A stretch of 64,000 bases of DNA from Alistipes sp. UBA936 (GTDB taxonomy: Bacteria > Bacteroidota > Bacteroidia > Bacteroidales > Rikenellaceae), in contig DBDI01000014.1 of the NCBI GenBank assembly GCA_002293505.1, forward strand, positions 115,268-179,267. Direction: 5' to 3'. A model generated the notes under the pieces. That model made no database searches and had not been told where the DNA came from. It saw nothing but the letters and a program-made list of their open reading frames with translations. A program made the translations under genes and the position numbers. This document shows positions 45,206-55,301 of the stretch, one piece after another. Position 1 is the stretch's first letter. Each line of letters begins with the position of its first letter.

Positions 45206-46570
45206 ATGAAAAGTATGAGATGGTTGGTTTTGATCTGGCTTGCGGCGCTGAGTGTCGCTTGTCACAATAGGGGTGGAAGGAACAATCCGCCGACGGAAAA
45301 AGTCCACCCCGTGTGGGCCGCGGACGCTGTGATGTATGAACTGAACACCCGCCAATTCACTCCCCAGGGTACGCTCGCTGCCGCCGCACAGCACCTGCCG
45401 CGTCTCAAGGAGTTGGGAGTCGATGTGGTGTGGCTTATGCCAGTTCATCCGATAGGGGTCGTCGAGCGCAAGGGAACGCTCGGAAGCTACTACGCCATCA
45501 GCGACTACAAAGCCATCAATCCGGAATTCGGCACGATGGACGACTTCAAGGCTTTCGTAGGGCAGGCGCACGAGCTGGGTCTGAAAGTGATAATGGACTG
45601 GGTAGCTAATCACACCTCGCCCGACGCCCTGTGGTCGGAAAATCGCGATTGGTACAGGCGTGACTCCGAGGGCAAATTCCTTGTGATGTTCGACTGGACA
45701 GACATCGCCCCGCTCGACTACAACAAGCCTGATATGAGGGAGGCGATGATCGATGCGATGATGTTCTGGGTACGGGAGACTGGTATCGACGGCTATCGCT
45801 GCGATGTGGCCCACGAGGTGCCGGTCGATTTCTGGGAGGATGCTGTCGCAAGGCTGCAAACCGTTCGTCCCGATATCTTTATGCTGGCCGAGGCCGAAAA
45901 GCCCGAGTTGAACCGCCGCGCTTTCGACGCATACTATGGCTGGGAACTTCACCACATAATGAACAACATAGCCCAAGGTAAGCTGAAGGCCGACACGCTG
46001 TGGACGTTCTATAAAACCCTGCAAAGCCGCTTCCCCGAGGGGTCGATCTCGCTGAACTTCACCTCGAACCACGATGAAAATTCGTGGAGCGGTACAGAGT
46101 TCGAACGTATGGGGGATGCAGCGCCTGCAATGGCAGTCTTGAGCTATACGGTTCCCGGAATGCCGCTCATCTATAATGGTCAGGAGGTGGGATTCGACCG
46201 CCGTCTCGAATTTTTCGAAAAAGACTCCATTGACTGGCACGACCGCGGATCGTTCGGCGAACTCTATCGTACACTCGGACGGTTGAAACACTCCTCTTCC
46301 GCTCTGGCCTCCGATTTGGGACGCGCTTCTTTCATTCGGGTAGAGGGCGACGCGCCCCGTCAGGTATTCAGTTTTGTGCGACGGGCCGGAGAACATAAGG
46401 TGCTTTGCGTGTTCAATCTGTCGGCCGAAGCTGCGACCACTCGCTTGAAACTCGGCACCGATGCGGGTACGTGGCAGGACTTTTTTACCAGTGCTTCGGC
46501 CGAGTTGAGCGTTCGACCCTCCTTCGAGCTTGCTCCGTGGGAGTGGCGCGTGTATGTGAACACTCCGTGA
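45206..46570 (+). CDS. GH13 alpha-amylase family lipoprotein
   Basis: The 454-residue protein has a lipoprotein signal ending LSVAC and a compact GH13 barrel. Catalytic residues are D200 (GYRCDVAHE), E229 (FMLAEAEKPE) and D290 (TSNHDENSW), with MDWVANHTS as conserved region I. It lacks starch-binding modules, so periplasmic maltodextrin trimming or limited surface action is likely. It lies between maltose phosphorylase and SusC on the same strand. Confidence 0.9.
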   Translation: MKSMRWLVLIWLAALSVACHNRGGRNNPPTEKVHPVWAADAVMYELNTRQFTPQGTLAAAAQHLPRLKELGVDVVWLMPVHPIGVVERKGTLGSYYAISDYKAINPEFGTMDDFKAFVGQAHELGLKVIMDWVANHTSPDALWSENRDWYRRDSEGKFLVMFDWTDIAPLDYNKPDMREAMIDAMMFWVRETGIDGYRCDVAHEVPVDFWEDAVARLQTVRPDIFMLAEAEKPELNRRAFDAYYGWELHHIMNNIAQGKLKADTLWTFYKTLQSRFPEGSISLNFTSNHDENSWSGTEFERMGDAAPAMAVLSYTVPGMPLIYNGQEVGFDRRLEFFEKDSIDWHDRGSFGELYRTLGRLKHSSSALASDLGRASFIRVEGDAPRQVFSFVRRAGEHKVLCVFNLSAEAATTRLKLGTDAGTWQDFFTSASAELSVRPSFELAPWEWRVYVNTP

Positions 46571-46619
46571 ATTGCAATTTGAAACTCTACAAATAAGTTC
46601 AACCAAAAACCAAACCTTT

Positions 46620-49600
46620 ATGAAACAATTATTGATTATGTTTGCGGGGCTATTGCTTCTGAGCATTGTCCCACCCTCCGTCTCGGCCCAGGAAGCTTTC
46701 GAGGCCAGGGGTGTCGTTCTCGACCAGTCGGGCGACGCGATTGTAGGTGCGACCATCATCGAACAAGGAACAGCGAACGCAACCTTCACAGATACCGAAG
46801 GTCGCTTTGAGTTACGTGTTTCGAGTCGAAACGCACTCGTCGAGATCCGCTTCATCGGTTACACGACAGTGGTTCTGCCGGCGGGTTCGCCCGAACTGAA
46901 CATCGTTTCGTTGGAACCGGACGCGATGAGTATCGACGATGTCGTCGTTATCGGTTACGGCACAGTACGTAAGGATGATATGACGGGCTCGGTCTCTGTC
47001 ATCAAGTCCGAGGAGGTCAATCGCGGTGCGGTTGTTTCTCCTCAGCAGATGCTGCAAGGGAAGATGCCGGGATTGCAGATCATACCGAGCGATGGTAATC
47101 CCAACTCCACTCCCACCATTCGTATTCGTGGTGCGGCCTCATTGAAGGCGACCAACAATCCGCTGATCGTGATCGACGGCGTGCCTATTGCGGAAGATGG
47201 CGGTCAGGGTATGGGTAACCCATTAACCACCGTGAACCCCAACGATATCGAGACGATGTCGATTTTGAAAGACGCTTCGGCAGCCGCGATCTACGGTTCG
47301 AGAGCCTCCAACGGGGTTATCATCATCACAACAAAGAAAGGCACGGGCAACAAGCTCAATTTGTCTTACAACGGCAGTGTCAGTGTCGAGACCAATTCCG
47401 CCCGCCTCGATGTTATGAAGCCGGATGAGTTCCGGAACTATATCGACAAGACATTCCCTGTCGGATCGTCCCAGATGGCCGACATAATGCACTCGAGGAT
47501 CGGGGATTTCGATACCGACTGGCAGAAACTGATCTTCCGTACGGCGATCTCAAACGACCACAACCTGAGCGCCTATGGAAATATCAACGACCGGATGCCT
47601 TATCGCGTATCGGCTGGATACACAAACCAGAGGGGGACGCTGAAGACCTCGCTTTATGAACGCGGGACGATCGACGTGAGCGTGTCGCCCAACTTCTTCG
47701 ACAAGCACCTCACGGTTAGCCTCAACGCCAAGGGTTCGACCTCGTATGAGCAAAAACCCAGCACTGGCTCGGTGAACTCTGCCGCGTTCTTCAACCCGAC
47801 GATCGACCCCTATTGGCGAAACGAAGACGGCACGATCGACTACACGACCACGAACGGTTATTGGAACTACGGCACGGGGCGGGGTAACGAATTTTTGCCC
47901 AACAGAATACTCGGTGCAGGTCCGCTCTCGACCCTTTACGATCACTTCGATTACGGCCACGGCAAACGTGTGATTGGAAACGCACAGATCGACTATAAGG
48001 TTCACGGCTTAGAGGCACTGCGCTTCAATCTCAACCTCGGTCTGGACTGGTCGAAGACTCGCGGTACTATAGGCGATCGCCCCAACTCATTCCAGGCGTG
48101 GTCGGATAGCGAGGCACTGGGATGGGGTCAACACAGCAAGTGGTCGCGCTTTAAGCGCAATCAGGTACTCGAAGCATATGCCGACTACAACGAAACGTGG
48201 GGCAAACACCGACTCGATGTTATGGCCGGCTACTCGTGGCAACATTTCTACTCCGCGGATCGGGCGGATGAGAGAACTCGTCCCCGCTATTTCAACGAGA
48301 CAGGAGAACTTAACCCCAACGGTAACTATCCCTTTAACTATCAGGAGAGCTATCTGGTTTCGTTCTACGGTCGCCTGAATTACTCTTACGATTCAAGGTA
48401 TTTGCTTACGGTGACACTCAGAGACGATGCCTCCTCGCGTTTCGCAAAGGATCAGCGTTGGGGTCTGTTCCCCTCCGCAGCTTTGGCCTGGAACATTGCC
48501 AACGAAGGGTTTATGGAGAACGCACGAAATCTCTCGGCGCTGAAACTTCGCTTTAGTGTGGGTCAAACCGGTCAGCAGGAGTTCAGCAACAACTACCCCC
48601 ACCTGGCCAGGTACGATATGTCGACCGACGTCTATGGCAAGTATTATATGGGTTCCGACGGATATTCGTTCTACCTCACCCCGAGGGCATACGACCCCAC
48701 GATCCGGTGGGAGACCACAACCACATATAATGTCGGGTTGGATTTCGGGTTCTACAACGGTCGCATAAACGGTTCTATCGACTGGTATGACCGCCGCACG
48801 AAAGACCTGTTGAATGAAGTGTTCACTCCGATGGGGGCCAACTTCGGCAACACGCTGCTTACCAACATCGGGTCGATGAAGAACACAGGCTTTGAGTTTG
48901 CGATAAATGTTATTCCGATTGCGACCGAAGATTGGCATCTGGATGTCGGGTTCAACGGAACTTTCCAGAACACAGAGTTCACCAAGCTCAATTCCACGGA
49001 CGACCCGACTTATGCGATACCCGTTACCGGGGTCGAAGGCGGAACCGGCGGCACGATAGCCCAACATATGGTGGGTCACGCACCGTATACGTTCTATCCG
49101 TATCAGCAGGTTTACGACTCGAACGGAAAACCGATCCAAAACGCATTTGTCGATCGCGACGGCAACGGAACGATCAATCAGGACGACCGCTATATGTCTG
49201 GCAAGAGCCCCGCGCCCGATTTCTATTACGGGTTGAACATCAAGTTGAGCTACAGGCAATGGGACTTCGGATTCAATGCTCACGGATCGGTGGGTAACTG
49301 GGCGTTCAACAACTTTGCGGCCAACCACGCAACCTCGTACATAGATCTCAACGCCGGAAACCTGCCCAACTTCGCCAACACGATTCTGGATACGGGTTGG
49401 ACGAGACAAAACGTCAGCCAGCAGCTCTTCTCCGATATGTTCATCGAGGACGCCTCGTTCTTCAAGATGGATGACATAAACCTCGGATATACGTTCGAGA
49501 AGCTCTTCTCCAACAAGGGTTCGATGAGGCTTGGATTCAGTGTCCAGAATGTCTTCACCATCACCGGTTATAGCGGGGTAGACCCTGAGATCCCGGGTGT

Positions 49601-49670
49601 CGATGGCCGTGATAACGCCATCTGGCCTCGCCCGCGTACCTTCTCGTTGCGCTTGAATGTTAACTTCTAA
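46620..49670 (+). CDS. susC: SusC-family TonB-dependent outer membrane transporter
   Basis: The 1016-residue protein has a signal peptide ending VSAQ, a carboxypeptidase-like domain (about 25-105), the SusC signature DVVVIGYGTVRKDDMTGSV, a plug domain (NPLIVIDGVPI, SAAAIYGSRASNGVIIITTKKG), and a 22-strand barrel ending in RTFSLRLNVNF. It imports maltooligosaccharides with SusD as lid. ATG 46620 is used; the frame extends upstream over the end of the amylase gene but lacks a signal there. Confidence 0.96.
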   Translation: MKQLLIMFAGLLLLSIVPPSVSAQEAFEARGVVLDQSGDAIVGATIIEQGTANATFTDTEGRFELRVSSRNALVEIRFIGYTTVVLPAGSPELNIVSLEPDAMSIDDVVVIGYGTVRKDDMTGSVSVIKSEEVNRGAVVSPQQMLQGKMPGLQIIPSDGNPNSTPTIRIRGAASLKATNNPLIVIDGVPIAEDGGQGMGNPLTTVNPNDIETMSILKDASAAAIYGSRASNGVIIITTKKGTGNKLNLSYNGSVSVETNSARLDVMKPDEFRNYIDKTFPVGSSQMADIMHSRIGDFDTDWQKLIFRTAISNDHNLSAYGNINDRMPYRVSAGYTNQRGTLKTSLYERGTIDVSVSPNFFDKHLTVSLNAKGSTSYEQKPSTGSVNSAAFFNPTIDPYWRNEDGTIDYTTTNGYWNYGTGRGNEFLPNRILGAGPLSTLYDHFDYGHGKRVIGNAQIDYKVHGLEALRFNLNLGLDWSKTRGTIGDRPNSFQAWSDSEALGWGQHSKWSRFKRNQVLEAYADYNETWGKHRLDVMAGYSWQHFYSADRADERTRPRYFNETGELNPNGNYPFNYQESYLVSFYGRLNYSYDSRYLLTVTLRDDASSRFAKDQRWGLFPSAALAWNIANEGFMENARNLSALKLRFSVGQTGQQEFSNNYPHLARYDMSTDVYGKYYMGSDGYSFYLTPRAYDPTIRWETTTTYNVGLDFGFYNGRINGSIDWYDRRTKDLLNEVFTPMGANFGNTLLTNIGSMKNTGFEFAINVIPIATEDWHLDVGFNGTFQNTEFTKLNSTDDPTYAIPVTGVEGGTGGTIAQHMVGHAPYTFYPYQQVYDSNGKPIQNAFVDRDGNGTINQDDRYMSGKSPAPDFYYGLNIKLSYRQWDFGFNAHGSVGNWAFNNFAANHATSYIDLNAGNLPNFANTILDTGWTRQNVSQQLFSDMFIEDASFFKMDDINLGYTFEKLFSNKGSMRLGFSVQNVFTITGYSGVDPEIPGVDGRDNAIWPRPRTFSLRLNVNF

Positions 49671-49684
49671 AAACCGTATGAATT

Positions 49685-51343
49685 ATGAAAATCAATAGAA
49701 TATATATTGCAGGGGCTATTGCGGGAGCGATGCTTTTATCCTCCTGCATAGGCGATCTGGATACGCTGCCTCTCAACGAGAGCGACTCCACCTCGGAGAC
49801 CGCTTACGGGGCGGACGAAGGCAGCTACATTGCAGGGCTGACGAAGATATATTGGAACTTTGCCAACACGTCCGATCTTCAGGTTGACGATGGCGGTGCC
49901 TCGGAGTTGATTCGCGCCTTTTGGAGCTTGCAGGAGGTGAGTGCCGACGCGGTCAAGTGTGCCTGGGGGAACGATGCGTGGGTCGATGACATCAATAACA
50001 ACAAATGGTCGGATGCCGACAACGCTGCGACGTATGGTGTTTACGCACGTTCGATGCAGGGAGTCGCTTATGCGAATGAATTTTTGCGCCAGACCACTCC
50101 GGGCAGGCTGTCCGGTCGTGGGGTGAGCTCGGAACTCGCTGCCAGGATCGAGAGCCTCAGGGACGAAGCCCGTTTCCTGAGAGCTTATTTCTACTGGATG
50201 GCTATGGATATTTTCGGCAATGTTCCCTTTACGACGGAAGAATCTCCCATCGGGGGCGGATTTATCCCGATGCAGGCACCCAGAGCTGAGGTCTTCCAAT
50301 TCTGTGTCGACGAGTTGAAATATCTGGCTTCGAACGAAAGTGCAATGCCCGCTACCCGAAGCAACTATCCCAGAGCGGATAAAGGATCGGCTATGGGGCT
50401 GTTGGCCAGACTGTATCTTAATGCCGGAGTCTACACCGGAACACCTATGTGGACCGAAGCCAAAGCTGCCTGTGAAACCATCTTCGGAATGGGATACGCT
50501 TTGGCTCCCGAGTTCAGCGATCTGTTCAGGGGCGATAACGGCGAAAATCCCGACGCCAAGAATGAGCTATTGTTTGCGGTGGCGTACGATGCCGAGGAGA
50601 CGCAGTCCAATGGCGGAACAACCTATATGATGTTCCCGACGGCGACGTTCGACGAACTGGATGAGGAAGTCCGGGCCAAGCTCGGGATCAATGGCGGCTG
50701 GGCAGGTAACAGGGTACCCTTCGAGTTCGTGGACAAGTATTTCGGTGTCAACTCGGCGGACTACACCTCCGGGGAATACACGCTCGCCACGAACGACAAG
50801 CGCGGTACGTTTTTCCATATCCAGGGTCGTCAGGAGTCTATGGAGGGAGAGTTGAATACTTTTCTGAACGGATGGAGCTTCCATAAGTTCAGCAACGTTC
50901 CCCACGATATGACCATCGACGAATTCCGCGAAACGGCAAGAACGAAAGCCTATAGCGATGTCGACTTTCCGATGATCCGTCTTGGTGAAATTTACCTTAT
51001 CTATGCCGAGGCCTGTCTGAATTTGAACCAGGCGAGCCAAGCAACGGCAAGGTTGGAAGAGTTGAGCCAGCGTGCCGGAGTTACTTTCAACGGAACGCTT
51101 GACGCGGATTATCTGATCGCCGAACGCGCCCGCGAGTTGATGTGGGAAGGCCATCGCCGCACCGACCTGATCCGTTGGGGAAAATTCACCGACGCCTCTT
51201 TCTTGTGGACTTACAAGGGTGGATCGTTCACCGGCCAGAGCTTCCCCAAGTATATGGAACTCTTTGCTCTTCCGCCCAGTGAGATGAACACGAACCCCAA
51301 CCTGATCCAGAATCCGGGTTACAACACTCCGTCGGCTCAGTAA
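49685..51343 (+). CDS. susD: SusD-family starch-binding lipoprotein
   Basis: The 552-residue protein has a lipoprotein signal (AMLLSSC), the SusD N-terminal LDTLPLNESDSTSETAY segment, TPR-like helices with ARFLRAYFYWMAMDIFGNVPF, and the C-terminal RxRELMWEGHRRTDLIRWGKF block. It caps the SusC channel and binds starch. It is 14 bases after susC. Confidence 0.96.
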   Translation: MKINRIYIAGAIAGAMLLSSCIGDLDTLPLNESDSTSETAYGADEGSYIAGLTKIYWNFANTSDLQVDDGGASELIRAFWSLQEVSADAVKCAWGNDAWVDDINNNKWSDADNAATYGVYARSMQGVAYANEFLRQTTPGRLSGRGVSSELAARIESLRDEARFLRAYFYWMAMDIFGNVPFTTEESPIGGGFIPMQAPRAEVFQFCVDELKYLASNESAMPATRSNYPRADKGSAMGLLARLYLNAGVYTGTPMWTEAKAACETIFGMGYALAPEFSDLFRGDNGENPDAKNELLFAVAYDAEETQSNGGTTYMMFPTATFDELDEEVRAKLGINGGWAGNRVPFEFVDKYFGVNSADYTSGEYTLATNDKRGTFFHIQGRQESMEGELNTFLNGWSFHKFSNVPHDMTIDEFRETARTKAYSDVDFPMIRLGEIYLIYAEACLNLNQASQATARLEELSQRAGVTFNGTLDADYLIAERARELMWEGHRRTDLIRWGKFTDASFLWTYKGGSFTGQSFPKYMELFALPPSEMNTNPNLIQNPGYNTPSAQ

Positions 51344-51365
51344 ATAATTTTAACACTTGTATATT

Positions 51366-53189
51366 ATGAAAATTACAAAATATGCGATGATGTTTCTGGC
51401 AGGGACGGCAGGATTGCTGTCCGGCTGTCAGGACTTGGAAGAGGTGCGCGCCTACGCTCCCGAGGATGTCGTGGCGCCGGTGCTGGGCAACTTGCCGAGC
51501 GAGATTGTCATCACGGCTCAGAATATGGCCCTGGAGACGGTCGAATTCACCTGGCAGGACGCCGACTTCGGTGTCGATACTCAGGTGAGTTACTCTGTGG
51601 AAGCGTCTCTGGGCAACGGTGAGCCGCTACCTCTGTTTATCGGTTTTGCCGATACCTCCACCGAACAACCGTATGATGCCCTGAACGCGAAACTGGCGTT
51701 GGCGGTCGAGGACGGCGGTCTGGGCGTGCCGGTCGACACCCCGACGGCAGTCGACTTCTACGTCTCGGCCACAATCGGCACAGGGTACGTAAAGGTCTAC
51801 TCGGCTCCCAAGACGATTACAATGACCGTCACGGCGGCCGAAAGAGTCTATCCGACGATCAAAGTCGTGGGTAATTACTGCGGTTGGAGCCACGGCACAG
51901 CGCAGAAGTTGTTTAGCTTTACTGGCGACGAGGTTAAGTATGAGGCTATGGTTGACTTCGGCGAAAAAGCGGCGGATGGCTGGAAAATTTCGGCCGGTGT
52001 GGATGATTGGACCGACAGCGGAAACTACGGATTGGACGGCAATGCTCCGGCGCCGGCTGCCGAGGCGGCTTCGATCACGCTTATCAACAGCGGTAGTTCG
52101 AGCGACATCAAGGCTTACTCTAAAAGGTTCTATCACATTGGGTTCGATCGTTCGACGCTTACCCTGACCAAGGATATGTCGTTCGACAGGCTCGGGGCTA
52201 TCGGCGACGCGACTCCGGCAGGTTGGGACGAAGATGGCGACGGCGACGTGGCGATGGAATTCGACCCCGTCAAGCAGCGTTTCTGGGTAGATCTGACTCT
52301 GGTCGAGGGTTCGATCAAGTTCCGTGCTGATAATGTTTGGGGCGAATACGAGTGGGGTGGAGACGCCAATGGTAATTTGGAACTCAAGGGTGGTAATATA
52401 GCTGTTCCCGCGGGCAACTATCGAATTTACGTCGATTTGAACAACTCCGACGGAATGACTTACGAGCTCAATGCTGCGGATTATGGCACGGGCGGTGGCA
52501 CGCCGCCCGAACCACCCCAACGCGCGGCCTGGTACCTGCACGGCCAAACGGTTGCCACTCCCGACTGGGGCGAAACTGCGTTTGTCGGAGCCGGAACGGA
52601 CGGTTTCAAGCTGGTAGGCGTCGAGGTTGCGGCTAATTCGGAATTTCTCTATAAGACTGGCGATGAGTCCACCTGGATGGGGCCGGCGGCTTCGTTGGGC
52701 ACGAGTCCCTATCCTGTTACCGTTGGTGAGGGTTTCGAAATCTCGACCGACAAGGTCAACGCCGTTATCGCCGCAGCAGGAACTTATGACTATTGGCTCC
52801 TGCCGAAGCAAAATGTCGCTTATGTGATGACCGCGGGCGAAAAACCGTTCTTTGTGGCGGACTCTTGGGGTATTGTGGGTAGTCTGACCGCCTGGGATGA
52901 AATGGGCGATATGTCGATGACCGCCGAGGGCGATTATCTGGTTCGCAAAAACGTCTTCATCGGAACCGACTATGAGTTCAAGATTCGCTTCAACAACGCC
53001 TGGGATGACAGCAAGAACTATGGACTGGAGGCCGATGGCGTGGTTGAGCCCGACGCGGCGACTCCGGTTATCACGAGCGGAGGTTCGAAGAATATGAAAG
53101 TGAGCGCAGAGGGCGTTTACGACATTTACTTCGATCTGGCAGGCGAGACTCTCTGGGTTATGACCGCAGGCGAGACTCCTACACGATAA
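51366..53189 (+). CDS. SusE/SusF-like starch-binding outer membrane lipoprotein
   Basis: The 607-residue protein has a lipoprotein signal (GLLSGC), an N-terminal SusE Ig-like domain (about 25-150) and four carbohydrate-binding-like modules starting near residues 162 (VVGNYCGW), 273 (LGAIGDATPAGW), 388 (WYLHGQTVATPDW) and 493 (WGIVGSLTAWDEM). Modules 1 and 4 share NYGL and a following extended loop. One protein appears to do the work of SusE and SusF, since no second gene follows. ATG 51366 is preferred over TTG 51357. Confidence 0.88.
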   Translation: MKITKYAMMFLAGTAGLLSGCQDLEEVRAYAPEDVVAPVLGNLPSEIVITAQNMALETVEFTWQDADFGVDTQVSYSVEASLGNGEPLPLFIGFADTSTEQPYDALNAKLALAVEDGGLGVPVDTPTAVDFYVSATIGTGYVKVYSAPKTITMTVTAAERVYPTIKVVGNYCGWSHGTAQKLFSFTGDEVKYEAMVDFGEKAADGWKISAGVDDWTDSGNYGLDGNAPAPAAEAASITLINSGSSSDIKAYSKRFYHIGFDRSTLTLTKDMSFDRLGAIGDATPAGWDEDGDGDVAMEFDPVKQRFWVDLTLVEGSIKFRADNVWGEYEWGGDANGNLELKGGNIAVPAGNYRIYVDLNNSDGMTYELNAADYGTGGGTPPEPPQRAAWYLHGQTVATPDWGETAFVGAGTDGFKLVGVEVAANSEFLYKTGDESTWMGPAASLGTSPYPVTVGEGFEISTDKVNAVIAAAGTYDYWLLPKQNVAYVMTAGEKPFFVADSWGIVGSLTAWDEMGDMSMTAEGDYLVRKNVFIGTDYEFKIRFNNAWDDSKNYGLEADGVVEPDAATPVITSGGSKNMKVSAEGVYDIYFDLAGETLWVMTAGETPTR

Positions 53190-53236
53190 CCACTCTTTTA
53201 CAGGCTTGCGGGCTTTGACCGGCTCGCAGGCCACAA

Positions 53237-55288
53237 ATGAGCCAGACGATGAAGAGACTGTTCTATATATTTGCGCTGCTGGTGATGGCGGGCTGCGGTG
53301 GCGACGAGGGGCATCCGTGGGTTCCGCCGGGTCCACCGGACGGCGATTTCGAGGGTGTCGAGGTTGTTGCCACTCCCGACGAATGGGATGGCGAGAAGCG
53401 CGGGGATATCTCCTACCAGCTTTTGGTTTACAGCTTTGCAGACGGGCCCGACGCCGACAAGACTGGCGATCTGGCGGGCCTGACCTCCAAGTTGCCTTAT
53501 CTCGACGAGTTGGGGGTTTCGGCGGTTTGGCTCTCTCCGATCCATCCGTCGTCCTCCTACCACGGCTACGATGTGTTGGACTACGAGGCGGTCAACCCGA
53601 CCTTCGGGGACGATGCCGCATTGCGGGGCTTCATCGACGCGGCACACGCCCGGGGGATACGAGTTTATCTCGATTGGGTGCTTAACCACTCCTCGGCGAC
53701 CCACCCTTGGTTTACGGACGCCAAGTCTTCCGAAGGAAGCCTGTATCGGGATTTTTACATCTTCTCCTCCAATCCCGCCAAAGACATTGCCGACGGAAAG
53801 ATCGACCAGATCGCAACCGAAGGGGCGTCGGGATTCGAACAGAGCCAGTGGTTCTCGACCAACTCCGATGCCGGGATGCGTGGGCGGCTGAAGTTCTCAC
53901 TGGATTGGAGCGGTGCGACGCCTACCGTGACGGTAGAGCAAACCACCCTGCCTGCCGATGCCGACAACACAACCGAGGGCGCGAACGACCGATATCTCTA
54001 CTTCGGAGATGCGGTTATCAAGCGTTTTTACAATCGTGGTGGCGGGCTGTATGATCTGACGGTCGAGTTCGACTCCGACTGGGGATTTCTGATCCGCACG
54101 ACGACTGCTTCGTGGAACGTCGGTGAAAAGTTCGGAGCCCCGAATAATCAAACCGTCATCGAGTTCGGCGAGCCTTTTGTACTCGATTCTGTGACTGCGG
54201 CCGATATTCAGTTCGGCGTTTCGGAACAGTTCCATTCCCATTTTTGGACAAACACCTTCGCTGACCTCAATTATGGCAAGGCGTCCGAAGCCGAGCATTC
54301 GCGCGCTTTCCATACCATAGCCACCGCAGCCGACAAGTGGATCGCGATGGGTGTCGACGGGTTCCGCCTCGATGCGGTGAAGCATATTTACCACAACGCC
54401 TACAGCGACGAAAACCCGACCTTCCTGCAAAAGTTCTACGACCGGATAAACGCTTCTTACAACGGCGAGGGCGAATTCTATATGGTCGGCGAGATGTACG
54501 ACACCTATAATCGTGTGGCTCCCTATTATGCGGGACTTCCGGCGCTGTTCGAGTTCGATTTTTGGAACCGGCTGAGGTGGGCACTTCAGAACGATGTGGG
54601 TCGTTATTTTGCGAAAGATGTTTTGGCGATGCGGCCAGCCTACGCAGCTGTGCGGCCCGATTATATCGCTGCGACCAAACTTACGAACCACGACGAGGTG
54701 AGGGCCGCAACGGAGCTCGGCGGGTCGATGGCGAAGATAAAGCTTGCGGCGGCGGTTTTGATGACCGCTTCGGGCGAACCCTACGTTTATCAGGGTGAGG
54801 AATTGGGTTATCGGGGAACGAAAGAGAGGGGCGATGAGTGGGTGCGCACGCCGATTATGTGGGATGCCGCGAAGAGCGATCTGGCCTCGGGTGCGCTGGA
54901 GGGGAAGATAGACGAGGGGATGCTCACGGCGGCGATCTCGGTCGAAAGCCAGGCCGCAACCAAGGGGTCGGTGCTCGATGTGTATCGCACTTTTACGCTT
55001 CTGCGGAACACCTACCCAGCATTGGCCACGGGCGAGATGGTCAGGCACGGTACTTATAACGACACCAACACCGAGTTCGAACCTATAGCGGCGTGGTACC
55101 GCGAGTCGGCGGGCGAGCAGCGGATACTGGTTTTGCACAACTTCGGCGCCGAGAAACAACTGCTCACGTTGAAAGACGACAAGCTCGACAAAGCGGTAGG
55201 GGTGCTGGGTGAAGTGCTGCTGGAGACCGAAACCTCACGTGTGCAGATGGGGCCTTACTCAAGTGTTTTATTTATGTTGAACAACTAA
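53237..55288 (+). CDS. susG: SusG-like surface alpha-amylase with CBM58 insertion
   Basis: The 683-residue lipoprotein (MAGC lipobox) is close to Bacteroides SusG in order and detail: RGDISYQLLVYSFAD, SPIHPSSSYHGYDV, GVDGFRLDAVKHIYH. Catalytic residues are D379, E419 (YMVGEMYD) and D486 (KLTNHDEV). A CBM58-like module (about residues 215-330) is inserted in domain B as in SusG, with aromatic residues that would bind starch. It is the surface endo-amylase starting starch cleavage. Confidence 0.95.
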   Translation: MSQTMKRLFYIFALLVMAGCGGDEGHPWVPPGPPDGDFEGVEVVATPDEWDGEKRGDISYQLLVYSFADGPDADKTGDLAGLTSKLPYLDELGVSAVWLSPIHPSSSYHGYDVLDYEAVNPTFGDDAALRGFIDAAHARGIRVYLDWVLNHSSATHPWFTDAKSSEGSLYRDFYIFSSNPAKDIADGKIDQIATEGASGFEQSQWFSTNSDAGMRGRLKFSLDWSGATPTVTVEQTTLPADADNTTEGANDRYLYFGDAVIKRFYNRGGGLYDLTVEFDSDWGFLIRTTTASWNVGEKFGAPNNQTVIEFGEPFVLDSVTAADIQFGVSEQFHSHFWTNTFADLNYGKASEAEHSRAFHTIATAADKWIAMGVDGFRLDAVKHIYHNAYSDENPTFLQKFYDRINASYNGEGEFYMVGEMYDTYNRVAPYYAGLPALFEFDFWNRLRWALQNDVGRYFAKDVLAMRPAYAAVRPDYIAATKLTNHDEVRAATELGGSMAKIKLAAAVLMTASGEPYVYQGEELGYRGTKERGDEWVRTPIMWDAAKSDLASGALEGKIDEGMLTAAISVESQAATKGSVLDVYRTFTLLRNTYPALATGEMVRHGTYNDTNTEFEPIAAWYRESAGEQRILVLHNFGAEKQLLTLKDDKLDKAVGVLGEVLLETETSRVQMGPYSSVLFMLNN

Positions 55289-55301
55289 ATTCATTACGAT
55301 T

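Noticed and set aside
45197..46855. 552-codon minus-strand frame opposite the GH13 gene
   Set aside because: A shadow of a high-GC coding frame; the plus strand has clear GH13 catalytic motifs.
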